A stretch of 64,000 nt of DNA, from NCBI GenBank assembly GCA_007131745.1, contig SLPX01000166.1, positions 1-64,000 on the forward strand. Reading direction: 5' to 3'. Shown here one piece after another: positions 44,020 through 52,002 of this stretch (its first letter is position 1; every line of letters begins with the position of its first letter). The notes under the pieces were generated by a model, which worked only from the letters and a program-made list of their open reading frames with translations, did not search any database and was not told where the DNA came from. This DNA is from Myxococcales bacterium (GTDB taxonomy: Bacteria > Myxococcota > Polyangia > HGW-17 > SLPX01). The position numbers and the translations under genes were made by a program.

Positions 44020-46104
44020 ATGGGAAACCGGGATATGACGCAAGCTCTTCCTCCTCCGCCTCGAACAGGTAATACCGGACAACGGGAATATATGCCTCCT
44101 CCGCCTCCCGGCAACTTGGAAACCGCGGAAACCGAACAAACCTTGAAAGGGAAAATTTCGCATTTTTTTGCAACAGTCATCCCTGGAATCATTGCAGTGG
44201 CAGCACTCGCGTTGATCCTGATGATAGTGCCCAAGGGCTCGTCGCGTAAGGAGGCGCCTTCTGCAGAACGCAGCGTCGCCTCCCTGGGAACCGAGCATCC
44301 GGAAGAACAGGAATCATCCACACATAGCGAAGAAGGTCTTTCACTCAAGGAAAGTGAAACCGGTTCTACGAGATTCCTTTCTTCCTTTCCGCTCCCGTCT
44401 TCCCGTGCCGACGGATCCAAAGCCACACGCAGGGGAAAACTCATAGCCGGTTCGGGAATGCGGGGCACAGAAGAAGAAAAGATATCAACCCCTCAGAAAA
44501 ATGGAGATTGTCCGAAACGAAAAAAACTGAAAGCTCCCTGCCGTGGGAGAAAACCTGCAAACATCCCGGATGATGATTCGATCGAAGAAATACCAGAGCA
44601 GGACAGGGAAGATCCGGGCTTGGAAAAGCCCAGAGTATACGTTGTGCATGAATCACCCGCCATGTGCAACCAAGGTGAACTGGAAGCAAAAGCCGCGGCC
44701 CAAGTAGCCGCCCGTTTGGTGAAACCGGTTGAATTACCCGAGCCTCCTGAGGTGGAAACGGATTGGGAAGGCCTGAAACATTACCTCATGCACATGCTGG
44801 TCCCGGTTCCGGACAAACCGGCATGGGGAGAATCCCTGCGCGCTTTCAGGAACGCAAGAGTCCATTACGCACCTGACCTATCTACGGACGAAGTCGGGCT
44901 CATGGCGGAAGGCAGCCGGATCGTTCCTTTCGGCTTCGTGCGCGGAAGAGGTTGCCAAGGTGCATGGATCGTTTTGGGTCCAAGGGCTTACACCTGTCGC
45001 CGGAATTTCGTCTGGGATCAGAGAGCCCCAAAGGTTGTAAAACAACCGCCCATGGAAGAAGATGCCCTGGTTCCGGGTCTTTACGCTTATGTCCGGCCCG
45101 GCGGAACGCCCGTGTATTCCAGCCGAAAAGCTGCCGCCAAAAACGACCCGTTCAGAAAACTTCCGGGAGGTTTTTTCGTCAGATTCAGGCGCTTCGTACG
45201 AATAGATGGCACAAACTACTGGGAAACCACGAAGAACTGGTATATTCCGGTCGACAATCTTGCACGGCATGTCCCTTCGGAATTCTCGGGAATACATTTC
45301 CCTCACCCTGATGTAACACTTCCGGTAGCCTTTCTGCTGAGGGATCATCGGGTCTACAACAAGCCGGGAGGCGCGGTAGAGGACAAACTACCGAGACATT
45401 CCATCGTTCCAATACTCGGAATCACGAACCGCGGGCGCTTTGAATACTACCGGATAGGACCTTGCCGCTGGATGCGATCCACCGGAACAAGAGCTGCATG
45501 GCCATCAACGCCGCCTCCCGGAGTTCACCGCTACAAGCAATGGGTCGACCTGAACCTCGAACAACAAACCATGGTCATGTACGAGGGTTCCCGCCCTGTA
45601 GCAGCGACCTTGTTTTCGAGCGGCAATGATGAACATCCCACCCAGCACGGGATTTTCCGCGTCTATTGGAAGATCAGCGAAACCGACATGACAAGCGACA
45701 TGGGAGCTGAGAATGAATATATGGCCGAATCGGTGCCATGGTCTCTATTCTTCTGGAGAGGCCAAGCTATTCACGGAGCATACTGGCACGATTCATTCGG
45801 AATTCAGCGAAGCCACGGATGCGTCAACCTTTCGCCCAGGGACGCAAGGTTCTTGATGGAATGGGCCAAACCTGATCTGCCGGATGGGTGGATCTACCGA
45901 TGGTTCGGCGAACGTTTCCCCGGATTGCTGATAAGGGTCCGCCGCAGAGACGGCGATCTTGTAAGGTTTCTTGGTTTTGCACAGCGGCTCGCGCCACCTG
46001 ATGCAGTCAAGGAAAGAGAAGAAGCTTTCAAGGAACGCATTCACCAGGAAACACTGGAACTTTTGAAAAGAAGGAATTCCGCTCAAGGCGGACAAGGGGA
46101 ATGA
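44020..46104 (+). CDS. Membrane-anchored L,D-transpeptidase (YkuD) with SH3-like region
   Basis: A cell-wall cross-linking or protein-anchoring enzyme of 694 residues. A proline-rich cytoplasmic head (QALPPPPR, YMPPPPPG) precedes one transmembrane helix (FFATVIPGIIAVAALALILM). A charged spacer and two or more SH3-like stretches (ARVHYAPDLSTDEVGLMAEG, AYVRPGGTPVYSS) follow. The YkuD catalytic domain has HGIFRVYWK (about residue 541) and the Cys motif RSHGCVNLSPRDA (about 597). ATG 44020 is chosen because GAGGAAAGG lies just before it; an earlier ATG (43951) lacks one. The next gene is a receiver-like protein. Confidence 0.9.
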   Translation: MGNRDMTQALPPPPRTGNTGQREYMPPPPPGNLETAETEQTLKGKISHFFATVIPGIIAVAALALILMIVPKGSSRKEAPSAERSVASLGTEHPEEQESSTHSEEGLSLKESETGSTRFLSSFPLPSSRADGSKATRRGKLIAGSGMRGTEEEKISTPQKNGDCPKRKKLKAPCRGRKPANIPDDDSIEEIPEQDREDPGLEKPRVYVVHESPAMCNQGELEAKAAAQVAARLVKPVELPEPPEVETDWEGLKHYLMHMLVPVPDKPAWGESLRAFRNARVHYAPDLSTDEVGLMAEGSRIVPFGFVRGRGCQGAWIVLGPRAYTCRRNFVWDQRAPKVVKQPPMEEDALVPGLYAYVRPGGTPVYSSRKAAAKNDPFRKLPGGFFVRFRRFVRIDGTNYWETTKNWYIPVDNLARHVPSEFSGIHFPHPDVTLPVAFLLRDHRVYNKPGGAVEDKLPRHSIVPILGITNRGRFEYYRIGPCRWMRSTGTRAAWPSTPPPGVHRYKQWVDLNLEQQTMVMYEGSRPVAATLFSSGNDEHPTQHGIFRVYWKISETDMTSDMGAENEYMAESVPWSLFFWRGQAIHGAYWHDSFGIQRSHGCVNLSPRDARFLMEWAKPDLPDGWIYRWFGERFPGLLIRVRRRDGDLVRFLGFAQRLAPPDAVKEREEAFKERIHQETLELLKRRNSAQGGQGE

Positions 46105-46152
46105 TTCGACAAAATCAACAGTGATCCAACACCATACTACAAGAGGACTCTC

Positions 46153-46494
46153 ATGAAAGTGCTTGTCATGGAAAAAGAGGCTGTTTTAAGACAATCCCTG
46201 GCCTATCTTTTGAAAAGAGGGGGTGTAGTGGTGGAAGAAGCCGACCTGGATGAAGCGTCATTGATGAAACTGGAAAAAAGCAAAGGCTACGATGCAGTTG
46301 TTTTCAACGGGTCGCCCATCGGACCACGGCGTCCTTCCGGAGAACTTGCTGTTCGGGCGCCCAGGGGCACCCGCCTCGTCTGCTTCAGCGACAAGGAAAG
46401 CAGGCACGCTGTGGATCCTTCAGAGGTAGACGCTCATCTTCCGTTTCCTTTCAGTTCATCCGAACTTCTGGGTGTCCTCCTCTCCATGAAATAG
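46153..46494 (+). CDS. Receiver-like small protein lacking the phospho-acceptor
   Basis: A 113-residue protein with the receiver-fold pattern: MKVLVMEKEAVLRQSLAYLL, VVEEADLDEASL, then strand 3 DAVVFNGSP. The acceptor aspartate would be in that strand but Asn/Gly is there instead. Strand 5 region HLPFPFSSSELLGVLLS matches the usual KP-F end only loosely. It is likely a non-phosphorylated receiver. It starts 48 bases after the L,D-transpeptidase and may be co-transcribed. Role unknown. Confidence 0.65.
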   Translation: MKVLVMEKEAVLRQSLAYLLKRGGVVVEEADLDEASLMKLEKSKGYDAVVFNGSPIGPRRPSGELAVRAPRGTRLVCFSDKESRHAVDPSEVDAHLPFPFSSSELLGVLLSMK

Positions 46495-46594
46495 ACAAGA
46501 CAAAAATGGATCCCTGCGCCCGACCGCCGGCGCTTTTCACTTGTTACAAGTTGACACGAGATCCGGAGTGATCACTCCAAGAGACATCCAGACA

Positions 46595-46623
46595 GAGTCC
46601 GCTTCATCAGAGCGGCGGACTCT
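46595..46623. terminator. Hairpin between convergent genes
   Basis: GAGTCCGC (46595-46602) pairs with GCGGACTC (46615-46622), extendable by one A-T pair. A short T-run (CTTTT) follows eight bases on. It lies between the receiver-like gene and the convergent lipoprotein gene, where a shared terminator is expected. A second stem, GATGGGT/ACCCATC with a five-base loop, is at 46661-46679. Confidence 0.45.
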
Positions 46624-46747
46624 CCGGAACTTTTGGCCATAAAGACAAGCTGCCTTTACTGATGGGTGATTTACCCATCCATCCAGCAGGCGGTCGTTTG
46701 TCCGCGGAGATGAACTTGCGCAAATCCGCTCCAAAACACGTTGGCTT

Positions 46748-46996
46748 TTAGTAGTCTTCTATTTCCTCTTCGCCGCCTTCGCCTTCATGATGCTCGGGTT
46801 CGCCGTAGCCTTCTTCGTCCATCGGGGCGGGAGGCTCTTCGTCGACCGGAGCGGGTTCTTGATAGTCGCCTGCGGGTTCATGGTGATCCACCGCCGGTGT
46901 GGTGTCGCCTTCCGGCTTCGGACATCCGGCAACCACGAGCACGGACGCTATCAGCATGGCAACGACGAGGATAATGGATTGAATCTTCTTTTTCAT
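46748..46996 (-). CDS. Small acidic lipoprotein
   Basis: An 82-residue lipoprotein: KKKIQSIILVVAMLIASVLV then lipobox VAGC. The mature part is almost only Pro, Glu, Asp, Gly and His (VDEEPPAPMDEEGYGEPEHH), disordered and strongly acidic. ATG 46996 has AAAGGAG six bases upstream and overlaps the panE stop by four bases. It may bind metal or act as a linker; no family recognised. Confidence 0.75.
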   Translation of the reverse strand: MKKKIQSIILVVAMLIASVLVVAGCPKPEGDTTPAVDHHEPAGDYQEPAPVDEEPPAPMDEEGYGEPEHHEGEGGEEEIEDY

Positions 46997-47973
46997 TGAC
47001 AACTCCTTTGATGAAATGTGGTTGAAAGCTCCTTGTCGTGCATACGGGCCTCGTAACCCGCTTGCACAAGGTAATAGAGCACTTTGTTTACCGGTGCCTG
47101 CACGCCGAGAGCTTCCGCCCTCTCCGCCACGGCGCCGTTAATGTTGGCTATTTCGGTTTCAACACCTTTTAACGTGTCCATCAACATTGAAGACCGATTG
47201 GAAGCGGTACCTTCCACGACGGCCCGAACTTTTTTTCTCATTTCATTTACATCCAGAACTACTCCCTCTTTTTGGGCTAAAGTCAAGGTTTCTTCCACCG
47301 CTTCGAACATTAGTTCCCGCGCCAGGGATATTTCAAGCAGAACGCCGTTTTCAACTCGAAGTATAGCAGTAAGCGCATTGATCCCGGCATTTATCACAAG
47401 TTTCGACCATACCAACCGCTTGACATCTTCTGAAATCCTTACATCCATCCCACATGTTCTAAACAAACCGGCGAATCTTTTCAACCTCGACGTTACCTGT
47501 CCGTCCATTTCTCCGATGTGGATTTCTCCACGACCCGCGTAGACCACTGTGGTCAAGGACGCCATGTAAGCTCCGAGAGATACGGTCCCCGACAGCACTC
47601 TATCACATCCCAACTCACGGGCTAAAACCTCTATGTTACCCAGACCGTTCTGCAAGGTCAATACCGGAACTTCATCATCTATGCGTTCAGCCAAACAGCG
47701 TGCAGCGGTCTCGGTATCATAAGCCTTTACACACACAACGGCCAGTTTCACACTCTCGATCCGGGTCTCCGGAGACACTACTCTCACAGGAAACACTTCT
47801 TTCAACGAACCTTCAACAAAAGTCAACCCCGAACAATTCAGTGCGTCCCGTTTTTCTTTGTTGGATTCTACAAATACTACATTTACCCGGTTTCGGCAAA
47901 AAAGACCTCCCAAAAGACAACCCATAGCCCCGGCTCCGATAATCGCCACCTTTTCGTCGTGGAGGCGATTCAT
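46993..47973 (-). CDS. panE: Ketopantoate reductase family protein
   Basis: 2-dehydropantoate 2-reductase, the NADPH step after PanB in pantothenate (vitamin B5) synthesis. The Rossmann motif is VAIIGAGAMGCLLGGLF. LAVVCVKAYDTETAARCL, LTLQNGLGNIEVLA and the catalytic-lysine region RLVWSKLVINAGINALTAIL are visible, plus the NRSSMLMDTLKGVETEIANI block. ATG 47973 (AAGGA ten bases upstream) gives a normal N-terminus; ATG 48003 and TTG 48036 are also in frame. It follows panB by about 80 bases, which supports the assignment. Confidence 0.88.
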   Translation of the reverse strand: MNRLHDEKVAIIGAGAMGCLLGGLFCRNRVNVVFVESNKEKRDALNCSGLTFVEGSLKEVFPVRVVSPETRIESVKLAVVCVKAYDTETAARCLAERIDDEVPVLTLQNGLGNIEVLARELGCDRVLSGTVSLGAYMASLTTVVYAGRGEIHIGEMDGQVTSRLKRFAGLFRTCGMDVRISEDVKRLVWSKLVINAGINALTAILRVENGVLLEISLARELMFEAVEETLTLAQKEGVVLDVNEMRKKVRAVVEGTASNRSSMLMDTLKGVETEIANINGAVAERAEALGVQAPVNKVLYYLVQAGYEARMHDKELSTTFHQRSCQ

Positions 47974-48051
47974 GGAATCGTTATCCTTGGTACTCTCTTT
48001 CATGGCCTGCCGATCATCCAAGCGTGAATCTCCCAAACAATCTCATTTTCC

Positions 48052-48912
48052 TTAGTCCTGCTCCCCGGATATGAGCGACTTAAATTTTCGGTAACTTTTT
48101 TCGGGCATTGCAAAGCCATGATCCGCGTCCGGAAAAGTCCTTGCCTTGACATCGGTACGATACGCTTGCACCGCTTCTCTCATCAGCTTTTCCATGTCCC
48201 CGTAACGCTTGACAAAACGAGGTGTAAAATCCGATTGGACTCCCAACATGTCGTGCAACACTAGAACCTGTCCGTCACAACTCGCGCCCGCGCCGATTCC
48301 GATGACGGGAATGGTCAACCTCGACGTTATTTCGCAAGCAACTTCAGCGGGAACACATTCCATCACAAGCATGGAAGCGCCCGCCCTTTCTATGGACAAA
48401 GCTTCCTTCATGAGCTGATGTGCTTTTTCGGAAGTGCGCCCCTGAACACGATACCCTCCTATCAAACCGGCCGTCTGAGGGGTCAGGCCCAGGTGACCGC
48501 ATACAGGAATCCCCGCCTCAACGATACTTGCAATCGTGCCGACATGAATCCCCCCTCCCTCCAGCTTGACCATATCGCAACCCGCTTCTTTTATGAACCG
48601 CCCGGCATTGCGAAGAGCTTCTTCGACCGAGACATTGTACGACATGAAAGGCATGTCTCCGATCACAAGCGCGTATTGAACCGCTCGCGCAACAGCTTTT
48701 GCGTGATGAAGCATTTCTTCCATGGTTACCGGCCTGGTATCTTCATAGCCAAGAACAACGTTTGCAACTGAATCCCCGACCAGAATTAGATCTATTCCCT
48801 CTTCGTCCAGCATCTTGGCGGAGGGATAATCATAAGCCGTGAGCATGGTGAGTTTCTCACCGCTCTTTTTCAACTCTTTCAGCCGATTAATCTCCAGTTT
48901 TTTTCTTTCCAT
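48052..48912 (-). CDS. panB: 3-methyl-2-oxobutanoate hydroxymethyltransferase
   Basis: Adds a hydroxymethyl group from 5,10-methylene-tetrahydrofolate to alpha-ketoisovalerate, the first committed step to pantothenate. The barrel motifs are clear: LTAYDYPSAKMLDEEGIDL, VGDSVANVVLGYEDT, VIGDMPFMSYN, KLEGG, CGHLGLTPQ and VIGIGAGASCDGQVLVLHD. The acidic active-site residues follow the family. ATG 48912 (AGGGA upstream) gives 286 residues, close to usual; earlier in-frame sequence overlaps queD. It pairs with panE downstream. Confidence 0.93.
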   Translation of the reverse strand: MERKKLEINRLKELKKSGEKLTMLTAYDYPSAKMLDEEGIDLILVGDSVANVVLGYEDTRPVTMEEMLHHAKAVARAVQYALVIGDMPFMSYNVSVEEALRNAGRFIKEAGCDMVKLEGGGIHVGTIASIVEAGIPVCGHLGLTPQTAGLIGGYRVQGRTSEKAHQLMKEALSIERAGASMLVMECVPAEVACEITSRLTIPVIGIGAGASCDGQVLVLHDMLGVQSDFTPRFVKRYGDMEKLMREAVQAYRTDVKARTFPDADHGFAMPEKSYRKFKSLISGEQD

Positions 48913-48947
48913 GATTTTTCCCTGAGGCTTTCCAAACCGGCCTTTTT

Positions 48948-49316
48948 CTAATCCCTCGTGTATATCGCGTATGAACCGTGCGACTCCCATATTTTTACCG
49001 AAAAAAGCGATAAAGATCCATTCAGAGAATCTTCAAGACGCTTAAATACGTAACGAGCCAATTCTTCCGAAGAAGGATTCTTCTCAGTGAAATGGGGATG
49101 ATCATTCAGCAGTGTATGATCCAGGTCTCCAAGAATCCCGTCCATTGTTTTTTTCAGATCCCCGAAATCCATTACCATTCCCAGTGAATCCAGTTTTTCA
49201 GAACCCACCTCTGCCGTTATCTTCCAGTTATGCCCGTGTAGATCTTCGCATTTACCCTTGTAGCCCCTCAGATGATGAGCCGCTGAAATATGTCTTGTCA
49301 CTCCTATGCGAAACAA
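48948..49316 (-). CDS. queD: 6-carboxytetrahydropterin synthase (QueD family)
   Basis: A 122-residue tunnelling-fold enzyme, family of 6-pyruvoyl-tetrahydropterin synthase. QueD makes 6-carboxy-5,6,7,8-tetrahydropterin from dihydroneopterin triphosphate for the queuosine precursor preQ0. Zinc histidines are in SAAHHLRGYKGKCEDLHGHN and the catalytic Cys lies in the same stretch. MVMDFGDLKK, DHTLLND and the Glu in PSSEELARYVF complete the family set. The TTG at 49316 has GGAGGAG just upstream. No other queuosine gene is nearby, so a pterin role cannot be excluded. Confidence 0.9.
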   Translation of the reverse strand: MFRIGVTRHISAAHHLRGYKGKCEDLHGHNWKITAEVGSEKLDSLGMVMDFGDLKKTMDGILGDLDHTLLNDHPHFTEKNPSSEELARYVFKRLEDSLNGSLSLFSVKIWESHGSYAIYTRD

Positions 49317-49328
49317 AATGCTCCTCCA

Positions 49329-49880
49329 TTATTCCCTGATGCGAACCGCACGAACAGCAGTAGACACAGTGACATTGAAATCTTCAGTCGCTAAACCGAC
49401 TCTTTCGAAAGTGGATTCGACTCCGTCACAGTCCAAGTCGGCATGAGCGCGAACAGTAAAAGCCGCTTCCGCCCCCACTCCCTTGGATACAAATTGGAAC
49501 CTGAAATGATGCGGTTCTTCAATCGCAAAACCCAAAGCACGCCAAACGGGCGTGTCCCAATCGGCAGACTCGCACATTCCACTCGGCCCGTACGTACAGC
49601 AACGCCGCTGCGGTGTCACCATCGTCGAATCGGGAAAACGCTTTTCCTTTGTGCCATCCTTTACCGCCCAGATCATACGGTCCGATTCTTCGTAGTACGC
49701 CGCCGCACCATCGGATATCTTCTGCAACTGCAAAAGCACTTCCATCACCTTGGCTCTTTCGAAATACCGTTTGAAGGCGGGAACAGCCACCGTTGCGAAA
49801 AACCCCAGAAAACATGCCAGGAATATGAGATCTGGGAGAGCGAACCCGCTGACGAAAGCTCTATTTTTTCTTTTCTTCAT
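49329..49880 (-). CDS. Prepilin-like protein
   Basis: A type-IV-pilin-like protein of about 183 residues. The N-terminus is basic (KKRKNRAFVSG), followed by the peptidase-site motif G-FALPD and the hydrophobic helix LIFLACFLGFFATVAVPAFK. The usual +5 Glu is Asp here. The C-terminal globular part has a cysteine pair (RRCCTYGPSGMCES) and a beta-rich end (HADLDCDGVESTFERVG) as in pseudopilins. No pilus-assembly gene is nearby, so it may be an orphan or minor pilin. ATG 49880 is the most likely start; ATG 49886 is close. Confidence 0.75.
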   Translation of the reverse strand: MKKRKNRAFVSGFALPDLIFLACFLGFFATVAVPAFKRYFERAKVMEVLLQLQKISDGAAAYYEESDRMIWAVKDGTKEKRFPDSTMVTPQRRCCTYGPSGMCESADWDTPVWRALGFAIEEPHHFRFQFVSKGVGAEAAFTVRAHADLDCDGVESTFERVGLATEDFNVTVSTAVRAVRIRE

Positions 49881-50145
49881 GCACATTCTGCTCTTCACGT
49901 TTCCTAAGTGCTTTTTTCAAAAAACCTCAGAACCGCCCAATTACGCGGCAATTGATTGTTACCTCGCAATTTTCTTGAAATCAATCCCCTGCTTGCAACC
50001 AATTATTTCCACAGGATGAAACGCAACAATTACTTGATGGGTCGCGTCCAAAGGGTTTAGATTGAGGTGTTTGAAATCAAGCGCAGGAAAAACGCTTGAA
50101 AACTCCGTTGAATAAAAATTTTTCTCCACGAACAAGGAGCTCTCA

Positions 50146-52002
50146 ATGGGTCACGAGGAATTTGAACACGTAACAAAAAACATGAGCCCGGAAGAATCCC
50201 GGATTCATAGTATACGTCACTCGCTCGCACATGTTCTGGCTCATGCCGTGCTTGACATTTACCCGGGAACCCGGTTCGGTTTCGGCCCTGCCATTAACGA
50301 CGGTTTTTACTATGATTTCAGTTTTCCCGAAGGGGTCAAGGTGGGGTCCGATGATCTGCACGCCATAGAAACGAGAATGACGGAGTTGTTGTCCCAAGAT
50401 CTGGAATTCAAACAATATGATCTGGATCCGGACGCAGCAGAAAAATGGACAATAGAAAAAAATCAGCCTTTTAAGAAAGAACTCATAGAAGATCTCAGGG
50501 AAAAAAACCTGGAAAAAATCAGTTTTTATGAAAGCGGGGGATTTGTAGACATTTGCCAGGGTCCTCACGTGAAAAACACGGCTCGCATCCCCAAAAAAGG
50601 ATTCAAGCTGGATCGGGTCGCGGGCGCCTACTGGAAAGGCTCGGAAGACCGGCCTATGCTGACCCGTATTTACGGACTTGCATTCGACAACGCAAAAGAC
50701 CTCAAGAACTTTATCAAAAAACGAGAAGAAGCCCTCCAAAGAGATCACAGGAAACTGGGCGCTGAACTGGATATATTTCATATAGAAGAAGAAGTGGGCA
50801 AGGGCTTGCCGCTTTGGTTGCCCAACGGCGGGGTTTTGCGGCATGAACTGGAGAAACTGGCTCATGAGTTTGAATTCAGGTACGGCTACAAGAAAGTTTC
50901 CACTCCCGAAATAACAAAAGAGGGACTGTTCATTCGTTCCGGCCACTTGCCGTATTACAAGGAATCCATGTTTCCCCCGATGGAGTTGAGGGAAAAAGCG
51001 GGCGACGGCACAGAAATCAAGGAAACATTTTACCTTAAGCCCATGAATTGCCCGTTTCATCACATGATATACAAGGCGCGGCCTCGTTCTTACCGAGAAC
51101 TCCCGCTCCGCCTTGCTGAATACGGTCATGTTTACAGGTACGAAAAATCCGGTGAATTGGCCGGTTTACTGCGCGTGCGCGGTATGACGATGAATGACGC
51201 TCACATTTACGTGAGCAGGGAAGACGCAAAAGCAGAGTTTATGCGTGTCATGCAGCTTCACCTAGACTACTACAAGTTGCTTGATTTCAGTTCCTGGTAC
51301 ATGCGCCTTAGTTTGTCCGACATGGAAAAGTCATCCAAATATCTTCCAATGCCGGAATTGTGGATGGAAGCGGAAACCCTTTGCATAGAAGCGATGAAAG
51401 AACTGGAGTTGGACTACGAAGAAGTCCGTGGCGAAGCAGCTTTCTACGGACCCAAGGTGGACGTGCAGGTGAAAAACGTGGTAGGACGCGAGGAAACCGC
51501 CTCCACAAACCAGGTGGATCCCATGGCCGCGCAGGAAGATCGATTCGATATGACATTCGTGGGGCCGGATGGAAACCTTCATCGTCCATGGGTGCTGCAT
51601 CGCGCGCCGCTGGGAACCCACGAGCGTTTCATTGCATTCCTGATCGAACACTTCGGCGGAGCCTTCCCGACATGGTTGGCCCCCATCCAGGTCAGAATAA
51701 TACCGGTTTCGCAGAGCCAGTTCGAGTACGCAGGCAAAATCGAAAAAGAGCTTTTTGAGCAAGGTGTCCGCTCTGATGTCGACGCCGGCTCCGACAGTTT
51801 CAACAAGCGAATCCGAAACGGCGTGACCTGCAAGATCCCCATACTGTTGGTAGTGGGTGGACGAGAAGCGGAATCAAACACCGTCACCATCAGACGTTAC
51901 AAGATCAAACAGCAACAAAACATGGATCTGGATGTGTTCATCAAAGAACTCTCGGAAGAAATACGCACCCGGAAATGGACAAAACCCACAGAAAATGGAT
52001 GA
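50146..52002 (+). CDS. thrS: Threonyl-tRNA synthetase lacking the TGS domain
   Basis: Charges tRNA-Thr. The 618-residue protein begins almost at the editing domain (HSLAHVLAHAV at about 25-35, with the later HxxxH partner region ICQGPHVKNT). It continues to the class II core (LWLPNGGVLRHELEKLAHEF, KPMNCPFHHMIYK, RYEKSGELAGLLRVRGMTMN) and the anticodon-binding domain (PIQVRIIPVSQSQFEYAGKI). The N-terminal TGS domain of about 60 residues is absent. An in-frame TAA lies shortly upstream and AAGGAG precedes the ATG, so the short N-terminus is real. Its 3' end overlaps the next gene. Confidence 0.96.
   Translation: MGHEEFEHVTKNMSPEESRIHSIRHSLAHVLAHAVLDIYPGTRFGFGPAINDGFYYDFSFPEGVKVGSDDLHAIETRMTELLSQDLEFKQYDLDPDAAEKWTIEKNQPFKKELIEDLREKNLEKISFYESGGFVDICQGPHVKNTARIPKKGFKLDRVAGAYWKGSEDRPMLTRIYGLAFDNAKDLKNFIKKREEALQRDHRKLGAELDIFHIEEEVGKGLPLWLPNGGVLRHELEKLAHEFEFRYGYKKVSTPEITKEGLFIRSGHLPYYKESMFPPMELREKAGDGTEIKETFYLKPMNCPFHHMIYKARPRSYRELPLRLAEYGHVYRYEKSGELAGLLRVRGMTMNDAHIYVSREDAKAEFMRVMQLHLDYYKLLDFSSWYMRLSLSDMEKSSKYLPMPELWMEAETLCIEAMKELELDYEEVRGEAAFYGPKVDVQVKNVVGREETASTNQVDPMAAQEDRFDMTFVGPDGNLHRPWVLHRAPLGTHERFIAFLIEHFGGAFPTWLAPIQVRIIPVSQSQFEYAGKIEKELFEQGVRSDVDAGSDSFNKRIRNGVTCKIPILLVVGGREAESNTVTIRRYKIKQQQNMDLDVFIKELSEEIRTRKWTKPTENG

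Noticed and set aside
49881..50145. T-box riboswitch before thrS
   Set aside because: No T-box core or specifier arm was recognised in the 265 bases.
50143..51129. A 328-codon minus-strand frame
   Set aside because: It is the antisense of the thrS gene and has no independent support.
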